The notes below the pieces were generated by a model, which was given only the letters and a program-made list of their open reading frames with translations, did not search any database and was not told where the DNA came from. Positions 1-11,999 of a stretch of DNA of 64,000 nucleotides are shown piece by piece; the stretch's first letter is position 1, and each line of letters opens with the position of its first letter. The DNA comes from Torreya grandis (lineage: Eukaryota; Streptophyta; Pinopsida; Cupressales; Taxaceae): contig JARHVA010000348.1 in the NCBI GenBank assembly GCA_037957365.1, positions 5,120,501-5,184,500 on the forward strand, in the 5' to 3' direction. The position numbers and the translations under genes were made by a program.

Positions 1-30
1 GGTATCAGAGCTATTGTTGGCCAAATCAAG

Positions 31-42
31 TGGTATCAGAGC
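31..42 (+). other. Primer-binding site, initiator tRNA-Met type (W)
   Basis: Exact TGGTATCAGAGC, the usual plant LTR-retrotransposon primer-binding sequence complementary to the initiator Met tRNA 3' end. A second copy lacking only its first base occupies 1-11, so the motif is duplicated with a 31-nt offset. The copy next to the 5' LTR is presumably the one at the window edge. Confidence 0.8.
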
Positions 43-148
43 AATTTCTGATTATTGTGGAGAGATTTTGAGAAGAATTTGTACGAGCAAGTTCTAATTC
101 CTTGGGTAGAGGATGTGATAAAGAGTATTGTGTTTTTATTTTATAGGT

Positions 149-658
149 ATGAATATAGAGAATAATAATGGAGGTTTTTCCATGCCTTATGGATCAGAAG
201 AGCTTATGACATGGATAGTTGAGCTAGAGATGCATTTTGAATAAATGTATATTGAAGACCCCGTGAGGGTGAAAGTTGAAAGTAATAATATGAGTGAAGT
301 TACAGCCATGTTTTGGAAGTATTATCAAGTGTGGAGACAAATAATATTAAATAATAAGGTGTTTTAATGCAAACATATGGTTTTTAATTTTATGGGTGAA
401 TTTTGGCACCCAAAGTTACAGCTAGAGTAGATGAAAAAGCTTTAAGTATTGAGAGAAGATAATAAGTTAGAGAAGGAAGGAAAGTTTATTTTTTTAAAGC
501 TAAAGAAGGTGACCCATTATTTGAAGATGGGGAAGAAATTTTTTGGGATAATTTTCATGATATTAAATAATGTTTCATCCATTTACAGTTTCATGTGGAT
601 GAAAGTTGTAACCATGAGGAGTTGCAAAGAGAAGAAGAAGATGGAGACATCCTTGTGA
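149..658 (+). pseudogene. Decayed Ty3/gypsy-type gag (W)
   Basis: One frame starting at ATG 149 shows the pattern of plant gypsy gag (retrotransposon gag domain): a W-x3-E-x2-F segment, then 'EDPVRV', then an aromatic-rich helix, then a K-x-M-x3-F-x3-F motif. In-frame stops occur at 242, after 'NNKVF', after 'LQLE' and after 'MKKL', so it is not expressed as one protein. The same frame stays open from about 449 to 658 with a Lys-rich C-terminal part. No zinc knuckle is visible. The family call rests on motif spacing read by eye. A profile search with the Pfam retrotransposon gag models would confirm or refute it. Confidence 0.5.
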
Positions 659-825
659 ATGATGATGGAGAGAAGATTAAAGAAGATTTCAGCCATGAAG
701 TGTTACAAATAGAGGAATAATTCATCCATGAAGAGATTCATGTGAATGAATAGATAATAAAAATAGAGTTGTACGTTTCCATGGTGAAAACATTGGATGA
801 GGATATTGTGAAATTTGGTGCACAT

Positions 826-1066
826 AAAAGATGTTTTGGTGGAGGATGAGAAAACAACCATGATATTTGTTTTAGATGAGCCATTGGTAGCCCATAGCAA
901 GAGTGAAGAGCATGATCAGAATGCTAAAATTGAGGATGATTTTCAAGTTTCCTTAGGATAAACTTTGGATTTGGATGTTGTGCAAGTACGTGCACATGTG
1001 GAGGAGATGATGGATATTGCATCCATGAGTGAGGAACTAAAAATGGTGATTTATGATGTTTTGTAA
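826..1066 (+). pseudogene. Decayed acidic reading frame of unknown function (W)
   Basis: A frame rich in Asp, Glu, Val and Met runs here with a single stop (around 960). It includes stretches such as 'TTMIFVLDEPLV' and 'VEEMMDIASMSEELKMV'. The composition looks coding, unlike the surrounding AT-rich DNA, but I do not recognise a domain. It sits downstream of the gag remnant and upstream of the LTR, where a complete element would carry pol. It may be a remnant of a gag C-terminal or accessory region. The stretch from 1067 to 1637 holds no gene that I can see. Confidence 0.3.
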
Positions 1067-1650
1067 GATGATACAATATGTGGTTGGATAATATTTGAAT
1101 AAATAAAATATGTCTTTAGGTGGAGGTAGATGGATAGTGGTGGGTTTGAGCTCACATGGAAGAATAAGATGCATGTTAGAGCATTTTGGTAGAGATAGTC
1201 AATTTTAGTTTACAATGGTGGGATTCAGCCCACAAGTGAGATTATTGTCATATGGATGATGATTTGGTGGAGTATGGTTCATGGTGGTTCAAATATAAAA
1301 ATTAAGAGAAGAGAGAGAAAGGTAAAAAATGATAAGAGAAGAGAAGGAAAGCTAGTATGTAGAAGCTAAAAATGGAGAAGGAAAATAAATATTCTCCAAA
1401 AGTACTTGGTTTGTTATAAGGGAATGTCATGGTCATCAACCTCCATGATTAAAAGAGTGGTTTAGACACTTACCCCATCCATGTGACCATGTTATCATAT
1501 TACAATACCTCAGGTGTATGATGTAGGAGAATCTAAGGGTTCATGCAATCTTGCATCACCCAAAAAAGAGTGGTGTGCATTTTCCTTTTTTTTAGAATAA
1601 TTAGCAAGGGTACAATCACAAGATTTAAGTTATTTTTAATTGGAGGATAA

Positions 1651-2599
1651 TGATGTGGTGAGGAATAACAATATTCATGATGATGCTATTCATGAGACAC
1701 TATTCACTATTGAGGTGGCAAACATTATTCATCTTGATGAGGTGTCCAAAACACTATTCATGATGGATAGGTGGCAGAGGGCACAACATTCCACTAACAC
1801 ACATGATGATGGATAGGTGGAATAGGGCACAAAATTCCACTAACACACATGTTAGTACTTATTTTTTGGCATATAGTATACATATGGTTCTAAATTCCAA
1901 GTGGCGAACACCTTTTGATTTGTAATGCAAGTCTAGGACATCATTTGCTTTGCAAATGCACGGAGGAACCCTGTCTAAAGTCATACACATCGAGGAGATC
2001 AAGATCACTATTCTAGATGCTTTGCATATGATTTTGGAACCTAGAAAAATTAGATCACATGGAGACATCTTTTACTATTGACCACTATTCCTTTCATGTG
2101 AAGGGTGGTGCAATATCCCTTAGAGATTATCTTTTGATCTTTATCTTTTGTCCCTATATGAAAGGTGGCATAGTTTTATTGAAGGCTAATCTAACTATTT
2201 TGTCTTCACTCATATAAGTGGGATATGGGGTGTAATTTTCTTATCTTTCACTATTTTCCTTTTAACTTGATTCCTCTATGAGGAAAGGTGGTGCCATTTT
2301 TGGGCCTCCTTAGTTCTCCTCTCATTCTTCCATGTATTTATATAAATAAGTGTATTCCTTTTTTTTATAATTATGCTAGTGGTGAGAGAAGAAATCTTTG
2401 GGATAAAGCTTTGAAATACTCTTTGGCATGTTGAGTCCAAGTTTATATGTGTGTGATATGAAGATTTGTGAAATCTTGTAGATCCTTGGAATGAGATTGT
2501 CAAGTGTTTGTAATATTGTTTATATGAATGATAATTTATTATGAGATGTTTATGTGTTTTGAGAGAGATTGAGAGTTTTATGTATTATTGAATCCATCA
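1651..2599 (+). repeat. 3' LTR of element W
   Basis: The 949-bp block starts TGATGTGG and ends CCATCA, giving 5-bp terminal inverted repeats (TGATG/CATCA). It is preceded by a short purine-biased tract (1638-1650) and contains a strong TATA-like element near 2335, about 260 bp before its end. These are the expected LTR parts on the plus strand. The partner LTR is outside the window, so the 3' boundary is inferred from the terminal repeat alone. Confidence 0.55.
2335..2348 (+). promoter_or_regulatory. TATA-like element in W LTR
   Basis: TATTTATATAAATA on the plus strand, inside the LTR about 260 bp before its inferred end, which is a usual place for an LTR promoter. It follows a GC-richer block. 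AT-rich background makes chance matches common, so its position is the main support. Confidence 0.4.
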
Positions 2600-4547
2600 T
2601 GTGGTTGGAGGCCACATCACATATTCATGTACCATTTTGTAATAAATGAGTAACTAGTAAGTCATGTGTAAGAAATATATTTAAATTAACATGGTAAAGG
2701 GGTCATATAAATTTACAAGTTGTGATAATGTAACCTATTGAAATCTCCCCCCAGTATTGGCATGACCCCTAGGTAAATAAAATATCCAACATCTACATGT
2801 CTATGCATGATTTTTATGTCTTGAATCACACTCATATACTTCATGAAATGCATGTGTATATGAAAATAATATGCTATCTATGAAATAGTGATAAATAGAA
2901 TATGTAAATAATATAATCTATCAATTCAACTAATGCTAGGTTTAAGACTTCACTTTTTATTTTTTGAATGTTTGATTCTTTTGTATTTTCTTGAATCTTT
3001 TATTTTTTTGGTATTTTTTTATTTCAATATGTGAAAAGGTGTTATCCAATTAACCCATCAATGGTATAGTCTTGGGAGGTTAATGTGTCATAAGGTGTAA
3101 GGGTTATCTTTTGTGAATGAAAGGTAAAAAGTGTAGATGTATCAAAATATAAAAAATAATCAAGTATTATAATGTAACCACCATCATCAATGCTCATAAA
3201 ATCATGTGTATGATGAGTAACTCTATAAGGCCTAGGGATTTTTAGATTCTACTACATATTGTAAGAATGCATAGGTTTTTATGTTCATTATGGAACATGT
3301 TGGACTATGTGTGGGTCCAACTTGGTATGTGTTATAGCAAAAAAAGACCTTTGGGAATCTTGAATGGCTCTTTAATGTGAAATTTTTATGGTACTAACTA
3401 CCTAGGATAATCAACTACTCTCTTCTACACTAAGTGTATAGATATATATTGGGTGGGTGCAATAAATTCTTCTATATAATTATCTTGAATAGTAGTAATA
3501 AACAGCTTCAGTGGTGGTGGGGGTGGAGGAAGAGTTACCACTGATGAAGAGCATAATCATATTGAATGCTTGAAACTATAACTACCCTATTGCAGTGTAT
3601 ATACATTACACATCTATACACTGTAAATGATATTACATAGAGTTTTTGAATCAAAGGGTATAACAAAAACATGTCAAAGATCCCATTACTTAGTATACTC
3701 TATGATAAAATAGGCACTATGGTAGGACCTACCTGAAGAGGTAGGACAATATGTCCAAATGTGTCTTAAGTATTTTCATTAAACCCTATTACCACCCTTG
3801 TAATGTCTTATATATCATTTTGTGTATCCAAGAGATTTGATAAATGTTACTATATAAATATTTATTATTGAACCATTATCAACCATAACACTATGCATAG
3901 GGTGGTCATTAATGTGAGATCATATGAATAAAGCATAGAAATTTTAGCCATAATGAATAATCTTACTATTGTCAATGTAATTATAGGTCATTTTGGTAGT
4001 CTACTCATAATTATGCCATTAATCCTATCTATTAGATGAATGTATGTCTCAGAAGAAGGATAAGCATGGTATGTATGATATACTTTAGAAGCATCTTTAG
4101 TTTTTATTTCCTCATGCTTAAGATATGGGTCATTAAATATTTTCAACTTATAATTCCTATGTGATTGTGGTTCGAAGCCCTTGTGGGTGTTCTCAATTCA
4201 ATTGTATTCTTATTGATAATAAAGTTTATCTTTTGTCTAAGCTTAAATCATTTTTTTTTATAATGTTTAGAACATCAGTGATAATCAAAACAAGCATTTT
4301 GATCACATCTACTATGTAAAGGTTTGTTTATATCAACCATTAGTGGTAGAGGAAGAGATAATAGATTGCACTCAAGTAAATTTTGTAGAAATTTTTGATG
4401 AGGTTAAGGTAAGCATGAAAAATAACTCTTCTAAGGAGGAGGTAATAGAAGCCTATTTTAAAGTTATGTTATTTATTTAACTATAAGTTTGGCTTGTCTC
4501 TTGTTCTTATTCAATTTTCCCTTATAATTTGGTTTTCTTTAAAATTT
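2600..4547. other. Intergenic AT-rich DNA, no gene seen
   Basis: No reading frame with recognisable protein features, no RNA gene and no clear repeat pair. It is the left flank of element Y. TAAAA at 4540-4544 may be the left target-site duplication of Y, matched by TAAAA at 23267-23271. Confidence 0.5.
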
Positions 4548-4689
4548 TGAATGTAGCTACTGATAGGGAGGTGAATCAGTAGACAAAAATGAACATTCAA
4601 TTCCAAAACCATTCCATCATACATCTACTTGATCTAACAAAAAAAAACATGAAAGTACATACATCCAAAGCATGAATCAAGAGCATACA
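4548..4689 (-). repeat. Y left LTR, first segment (cut by element X)
   Basis: Matches the start of the right LTR (from 19935): both contain GTAGCTACT, then 'AGTAGACAAAAATG', then 'TACATCCAAAGCATGAATCA'. The match stops at 4689-4690, where element X begins, and resumes at about 13885 with CATGAACACAT. Confidence 0.8.
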
Positions 4690-6531
4690 TTATGAAGAGG
4701 AATTCTTAAAAATTGTCATGATTACATATAAACAAGAAATAAAACCAAATCATTTACCTATGCCCAAATTTGCTTGGCTCTAATTCTAGTTTTATTTAGT
4801 CTAGATTTTGACCTTGACCTTGTCAATTTTTCCTCAACACAAACTCTTTAACTTTTCCTTCAAATCATTTTTCTTTGTGTAATATTATTCATGCACAATT
4901 ACATGGTTATCCTTCTCACTCTAGCAATTTGACAACTTGTTTTAGTCAGTCTTGAAGAAATAAAACTTTCGCTATTTACAAACATTATTCATCATTGAAA
5001 AATGAAAAAATATCAATTAATTATAGTGGTCTAATTCCTTGACACACTCTATCTACCAAAAAATAGACTCTTTGATCAATTTAAACATTCAAAATACTAG
5101 TTTTAATCCCAAACCTCTAGAACAGGCTTATCTTGTTTGCAGACTCCTGAGAAGGGATGAATGGATTTTCCTTGTGATTAAACAACTTTAAACTGATTGT
5201 ATTGATATATTAGAGTTTTATTGAATCTTTTTCTTCTTTTCAAGACTTGGTTGCTTCCTTTAGATCTCTATTAGGAATTTTACACCATGGTTTGTAATCG
5301 ACTGTGTGTATGCATGATTGGCATTTTTTGAGAAGGAAAATAATTTGGTTTTGAGTTTATGTAACTATTTAAAATGATACAAATTAATTGATAAGTTTTG
5401 TGATCTTCTTTACACTACTTTTCCAAATGTTGGATTCCAATCTAAACACCTTCTTTCATCATTTCCATGTAGTCAAAACATGACTAGGTACACAATTACA
5501 TGTTTGTAAACATTTGTCAAGAAACTACTATGCCTACAGGTTTTTGAAAAACCTACCAAACATTTTAATGATTGTTTAGAGTCTATACAGGGTCCATACT
5601 CTTAGCCCTTTCCCTATGATGACTCCTAAAGCCTCTATTTCAAACTTACATTAGATTCTTCATAGACTATGATTTAATATACCATAAACTAAATTTTTTG
5701 AGTTAAATTGATACTTATTAAGAAATTGGAACAATAAATTTCTATTAAATATATTTTTAACCTTTCACTTCAGTCCACCAATAATAAGTACATTTACAAT
5801 TTTTCTCATCATAATTCTAAGTTAAAGTAGAGTATATGGGCCTGCATTGAATTATTCAAATGTAAGTGAAAAACCCTCAAAAGAAAAAAGATAAATTCAA
5901 ACATGTAAAGGATTCAACTTACCAACACCATCATAATATCTCTTGCATTAAATAACTCTATTCATTCACTAATATAGCATGCATATACCTTAAAAATGTC
6001 TACCAGTAAACCATCTACAAAACAAAATGTCTATTCATATTCCTATTGTGTATCACATTTCTCCTTCGAGTCCAATCCCTCTCTTGATATTTATCTTGAA
6101 TTAATAATTACATAAAACAACTATATTTTAATAAAGACTTCAAACCCCTATAACTAGTTCCTAACTTCCCATTGTATATTGAGAAAGTTCTTAACTAACT
6201 CAACTTCTCAAATAAGTTACAAGGTGACTAATAACATAAAACTCTTGTGTAATTAGGTAACTTTTGACCTATTTGAGGGTCTTCACAACAAGAACACTTA
6301 TTGACTATGCCTACCAACATGACACTTGATTTACAAACTTTAACCATAATTTAAAAATTCAAATGAAGAATTGGTAAGAAAATTCCCAAACCATTCCCAT
6401 TCAAATTTTATCAAGTTATAACCACCATTATGGACTCCCATAGACCTAATGTGAATAAAACCTCTTATTAGAGACTCAATACATGTAGAAATAAACCATA
6501 TGTATAATTTTTAGGTGATGTTCCTACATCA
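4690..6531 (-). repeat. X LTR copy 1
   Basis: 1842 bp, aligned along its length with the copies at 8340 and 12000. The first bases are TTATG where the other copies have TGATG. It ends GTTCCTACATCA. Being on the minus strand, this is the outermost 3' LTR of the array. Confidence 0.75.
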
Positions 6532-7705
6532 TATTACTGAGGAGCAAAAGAAACTTTCCCATGAACATTATAAATAATTTGACTTTGAGATTCTTTGTAG
6601 CATCTTATTTCCAATATCATTTCCACCTATATCCCAAAGACTTTTTAAAACATGTATGCCTTTGTGATTCTTTCTCATGATGACTCCTCCTTTATTGTTC
6701 TTTTTCCTCTTACTTTTCTTTTTGTTTTACTTCTTCCATATGTTCATGGATAGTTTTTTATCTTTATCTTTCCTCCAATGACCTACACATGGAAAAAACA
6801 TGTTAATCCAATTCACCTCCTTAGTGCTCTCTTGGAGTTCTCCTTGTTCCTTGCTTGCTAACTTTCCTCCCTCTTAGCTCAAGATTACCTCTAATGCCAA
6901 CTCAGCAACCATGATCCTCTCATTGTCTCCTATGATAATTATATCATCAGATTGTTCCATTATTTGATTCCATATCTCTTCTTATTATGTTGTATACTCA
7001 TCCTCATCACATTTTTCTTCCATTTGTGTTAAACTAGAAACCTCAATCTGCTACCATGCAAACTCTTCAAGCACTTCAACTTGTGTTTCCCTCTCCTTCT
7101 CTACTGCTACCACCTCATATGTTTTCAAAATTTATATGTATGTTATTGTACATTATTTTATTTCCATCATCACATTCATTAGTTTCATTATGATCTCATA
7201 CAATGCTTCTTTAGCAATATTCAAATCAGAATACTCATCAAACACAACATGAAAACTATTACCTTGTGATTTTTAGTTCTCCTCTATGCTTACTTAGCTG
7301 AAATTTTCCTCCTTTATGATCATCATGAGGTATGGTATTTTTTCAATCTCTATCTTCTTCATCATCCTCTAATGGCTCACCCTCTTCAGGATAACACAAG
7401 ATTATGTCAACATAATCAGCCATCCAATCAATTTATTCTTCACTAGTATGCTACTCATGTTTCAATCCTTCACCTACATACAAGCATTCAAATAAATCAT
7501 TATTTATAATCACTTAAGGTTGGTTTACCTTCTTTTTTATCTCTCTATGTTTCCTTTATTTCATCCTCATCTTTTGTCTTCTTCTCTTCTCCACCAATTA
7601 TTTTATTAGCCACTTGAGTGGCTTCTTTCTCATCACCCATCCAAGATGTGGGTTCACAATATCTCTTAGTTTCTCTATCTTGGTCAGAATCCCATCTATT
7701 TTCTA

Positions 7706-7846
7706 CCTCATATCACTTATCTCTTTATCCATCTCAATCTTCTTGGTGTCTTCATGCACCATCTTCTCTTTGTGGTGGCTCATCTCAACCTTAGCCTTTT
7801 TCCTCTTTTCTCTCTCTTTTCTTATCTCAACTAAGATGCCTATCAA
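7706..7846 (-). pseudogene. Lys/Glu-rich reading-frame remnant in X core, copy 1
   Basis: One minus-strand frame is open over about 45 codons and reads as a highly charged helix with segments like 'KVEMSHHKEKMVHEDTKK'. The second core copy (about 11396-11535) preserves nearly the same peptide, including 'SHHKEKMVHEDTKK', despite about 15% DNA divergence by eye. The plus-strand Ser/Leu-rich frames over this region are its complement. It may be a gag-like or coiled-coil remnant, but I recognise no family. Confidence 0.35.
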
Positions 7847-8326
7847 TTATTTGGTCTCATCTTGACCTATTATTATTTTTGGAAATCCTTCCATCTTGTC
7901 CTCTTGAACATTCACTTGATCTCTCACTTGAATCTCTCTCTCTCTCTCTCTTCGAGTCAATTTCTCTCGTGTCCTCATTTGGGACTTCTATTTCTATTTT
8001 CCTAGCTATAGGACTCTCTTTAAGCTCACCTATGAGCTTCTTTCTCCTCGGAGATCTTACCAGCTCTCTTTCTTCTTTAAGCCTTCTTGGATTAAGGAAT
8101 ATTCCACCTATATTTATTTCACTTTATTTCTTTCAACTTATTACTACCTCTCTTAAATATTCACCTGGAGCCTCTTTACCTCATTCCTGTAATCTCTGTT
8201 AGTTTTTTATAACCATCTCTATGGTAACTTTGAATATAATGTCTTAATATCTCAATCATAATATACAAACTAAATTTAACTCTTCAAAAAATAACTCAAA
8301 CATACATTTTAAATATAATCTTCCTA

Positions 8327-8337
8327 CTCTGATACCA
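8327..8337 (-). other. Primer-binding site of X (between core copy 1 and LTR copy 2)
   Basis: TGGTATCAGAG on the minus strand, two bases inside the LTR boundary at 8340. This is the standard position for a Met-type primer-binding site and fixes the minus orientation of X. Confidence 0.7.
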
Positions 8338-8339
8338 CA

Positions 8340-10225
8340 TGATGCAAAGGACTTCTTACAAATTGTCTTGATTGCATGTAAAAAAAATAAAACTAAATCA
8401 TTTACCTTTACCCAAATCTATCTGGCTCTAATTCTTGTTTGCTTTAGTCTAGATTTTTACCTTGACCTTTTCAATTTGTCTGTAACACAAATTCTTTAAT
8501 TTTGCCTTCAAATAATTTGTCTTTATCTAATACTATTCATGCACAATCACATGGTTATCCTTCTCACTCTAGCAATTTGACAACTAATTCTAGTTAGTCT
8601 TGAAGCAATAAAACTTTTACTGTCTAAAAACCTTATTATTCATTAAAACATGAAAAAATATCAATTAATTATAGTGTTATAATTCCTTCACACACTCTAT
8701 CTACAAAAAATTAGACTCTTTGATCAGTTTAAACACTTGAAATATTGATTTTAATTCCAAACCTCTATAATGGGCTTATCTTGCCTATAGAATCTTGAGA
8801 AGGGATGAATTTATTTTCCTCTTAATCAAATAAATTTAAAAAAATTATATTAATATATTAGATTCTTCCCAGATATTGTTATCATTTTCAATATATGGTT
8901 GCTTCCTTTATATTTTTATTAGGAATTTTACACCATAACCTATAATTAACTGTGTGTATGCACAATCGACATTATTTGAGAAGGAAAATGATTTAGTTTT
9001 GAGTTTATGTAACTATTTAAAATGATACAAATGAATTTATAAGGTTTTTGACCTTCATTACACTACTTTTTTAATTCTTGGATGCCAATCTAAACACCTT
9101 CTTTCATCATTTGCATGCAGTCAAAACATGATTGGGTACACGGTTACAGATTTGTAAACATTTGTCCAGAAGCTACTATGCCTATAGGCTTTCAAATAGC
9201 TTGCCAAACATTGTAATTGTTTTTTAGAGTTTATACATGGTTTATACTCCTATCCCTTTCCCTGTGATGACTCCCAAATCCTCTATTTCAAACTTACATT
9301 AGATTCTCCATAAACTATGATTTAATATACCATAAACTAAAAATTTTGAGTATATTATTTCATGGAATGTAGATGGACCTTTAAAATTACTAATTTAAAT
9401 GGATACTTCTTAATAAATTTGAAAAATAACTTTCCATTACATATATTATTAACCTTTCACTTTAATCCACCAACAGTGAGTACGTTTACAACTTTTCTCA
9501 TCACAATTCTAGGTTAAAGTACGGTATACAAGCATGTGTTAAATTACTCAACTCTGTAAGTGAAAGCCCCTTAGAATAACAAATATAAATTGAAACATGT
9601 AAAGTATTCAACTTTCTAACACCATCATATTATCTCTTGAATTAAATAACTCTATTCATTCACTAATACAACATGCACAAACCTTACAAATCTCTACTAG
9701 TAGACCATCTATAAAACAAAATGTCTATTCATATTCCTGGGGTGTATTACATTTCTCCTTAAATTCAAATCCCTCTCTTGATCTCTATATTTAATTAATG
9801 ATTACATAAAAAAACTATCTTTTCATAAAGACTTCAAAACCCTATAACTAATTCCTAACTACCCACTGTACATTAAGAAAGTTCTCAACCAACTCAACTT
9901 CTCAAATAAGCTACAAGGTGACTAATAACATAAAAATATTGTGGAATTAGGTTCCCCTTAACCTATTTTATGGTATTCATAACAAGAACACTTATTGACT
10001 ATGCCTTCCAACATGAAATTTGCTTTACAAAATTTAACCATAATTTAAAAATTCAAATAAGGAATTGGCGAGAAAATACCCAAACCATTCCCATTTAAAT
10101 TTGATCAAGTTATAACCACTATTATGGAATCCTATAGACCTAATTTGAACAAAAACTCTTATTATAGACTCAAGACATGTAAAAATAAACCATATGTATA
10201 ATTGGTAGGTGATGTTCATGCATCA
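8340..10225 (-). repeat. X LTR copy 2 (central)
   Basis: 1886 bp, TGATG...CATCA. It is shared by both flanking cores and is the expected product of LTR-LTR recombination. Near-equal in length to copy 3 (1885 bp). Confidence 0.75.
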
Positions 10226-11999
10226 TACTATCGAGGAGCAAGAGAAACTTTCACATGAAAGTTATAAATGATTTGACTTTGAGATTCTTTGTAGCATCTT
10301 CCTTCCAATATCATGTCCACATAGATCCAAAGGCCTCTTTAAAACATCTATGCCTTTATGATGCTTTCTCATGATGGATCTTCCTTTATTTTTATTTTGC
10401 TTATTCTTCCTCTTGCTTTTTTTCTTGCATTCCTTCTTCCATTTGTTCATGGATAGTTGTTGCTCTTTCTCTTTCCTCTAATGACCTGCACATGGAATAA
10501 ACATGTCAATTAAAATCACCTCATGATTTATCTCTTAGATTTCTCCTTGTTCCTTGCTTGCCAACTCTCCTCCCTCTTGCCTCAAGATTGCCTCCAATGC
10601 CAACTCAGTTGCCATGATGCTCTCTTTATCTCCTATGAGACTTATATCATTATTTTCTACCATATCTCTTATTCTTATACTATATGCTTGTCCTAATCAC
10701 CTTTATCTTCCATTTGTGTCAAATAAGACACCTCAATATTTTACCATGTAAACTCTTCAAGCACTTCAACTTGTGCTTCCTTTTCCTTCTCTACTAATTC
10801 CCACTCATATGTTTCCAACACTTCTATGTGCATTGTTGTACCTTATTTTATTTCAATTAGCATATCATTAGTTTCATTTTGCTCTCATACAATACATCTT
10901 TAGTAATATTCAAATTAGGATACTCATCAAACACAACATGAAAACTATTATCTTGTGCTTTTTAGTTCTCCTCTATGCTTACTTGACTACAATTTGCCTC
11001 CTTAATGCTCACCATGAGGTATGGTATTATTGTAATCTCTCTATCTTTTTCATCATCCTCTAATGGCTCACCCTCTTTAGGATAACACAATATTGTGTCA
11101 CCATAATCAACCATCGAATCAATTTATTCTTCACTAGTATGATGTTTATGTCTCAATCCTTCACCTATATACAAGCATTCAAATAAATCATTAGTTATAA
11201 TCACTTAAGGCTAGTTTACCTCTTTTTATTTCTCTCTCTATGCTTCCTTTCTTTCATCCTCATCTTTTGTCTTCTTCTCTTCTCTACCAATTGCTCGATT
11301 GGCCACTTGAGTGGCTTCTTCCTCATCACCCATCTAAGATGTGGGTTCACAATATCTCTTAGATTCTATATCTTGGTCATAATCTCATATTTTTTCTTCC
11401 TCATCTCACTTATCTACTTATCTATCTCAATCTTCTTGGTGTCTTCATGCACCATCTTCTCTTTGTGGTGGCTCTTCTCAACCTTGCCCTTTTTCCTTTT
11501 CTCTCTCTCTCTCTCCTTATCTCAACTAATATGCCTATTAATTATTTGGTCTCATATGTACCTATTATTATTTATTAAAATCCTTACATCTTATCCTATT
11601 AACCATTCACTTGGTCTCTCACTTGAATCTCTCTCTCTTGGAGTCAATCTATCTCTTGTCCTACATATAGGACTCTCTTCAAACTCACCTATGAGCTTCT
11701 TTCTCCTTGTAGTTCTTATTGGCTATATTTTTTATTTAATACTTATTGGATTAAGGTATATTCCACCTATATTTATTTCAATTTATTTATTTAAACTTAT
11801 TACTACCTCTCCTTCACATTTACCTACAACCTCTTAACCTCATTCTTCTAATCTATGTTAGTTTCTCGTAACCACCTCTATGTTGCCTTTCAATACAATG
11901 TCATAACAGTCTCAATCACAATATAAAAAATAAATTTAACTCTTTAAACAATAATTCAAACATAAATTTTCAAAATAATATTCCTGATCTGATGCCACA
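10226..11999 (-). other. X internal region, copy 2
   Basis: Repeats 6532-8339 at 1774 bp with scattered substitutions and small indels. It carries the same GA-rich minus strand. The minus-strand Lys/Glu-rich frame recurs at about 11396-11535. The PBS position (11987-11997) reads TGGCATCAGAT, two changes from the copy at 8327. Confidence 0.65.
11396..11535 (-). pseudogene. Lys/Glu-rich reading-frame remnant in X core, copy 2
   Basis: Counterpart of the frame at 7706-7846, with the central 'SHHKEKMVHEDTKK' intact, then a TAG stop in the next segment where copy 1 reads through. Function unknown. Confidence 0.3.

Larger units (their letters stand above)
1..2599 (+). mobile_element. Element W: 3' part of a plus-strand LTR retrotransposon, 5' LTR outside the window
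   Basis: The window opens in the leader of an LTR element. A plant initiator-Met primer-binding motif lies at 31-42 and a second copy, missing its first base, at 1-11. A decayed Ty3-type gag follows, then a second decayed acidic reading frame. The purine-biased stretch at 1638-1650 precedes a 949-bp block that begins TGATG and ends CATCA, as an LTR should. No reverse transcriptase, RNase H or integrase motif is visible in the roughly 1.6 kb between leader and LTR, so this looks like a non-autonomous derivative. The 5' LTR must lie just left of the window, so the LTR pair cannot be compared here. Confidence 0.6.
6532..8339 (-). other. X internal region, copy 1
   Basis: The 1.8-kb core lies between LTR copies 1 and 2 and is repeated at 10226-11999. 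It is strongly pyrimidine-rich on the plus strand (many TCT/CTC runs near 7550-8130), so the minus strand is rich in GA and reads as Lys/Glu-rich frames. No zinc knuckle, protease, RT or integrase motif is seen. A minus-strand PBS (8327-8337) ends the region. Confidence 0.65.

Noticed and set aside
31..42. Possible tRNA fragment at the TGGTATCAGAGC motifs
   Set aside because: Only the 12-nt primer-binding complement is present; no tRNA arms or anticodon.
7614..8202. Plus-strand Ser/Leu-rich open frames (7614-7865, 7879-8202; also 11307-11837)
   Set aside because: They are the complement of the GA-rich minus strand of the X cores. Orientation from the PBS is minus, and the preserved peptide is on the minus strand.
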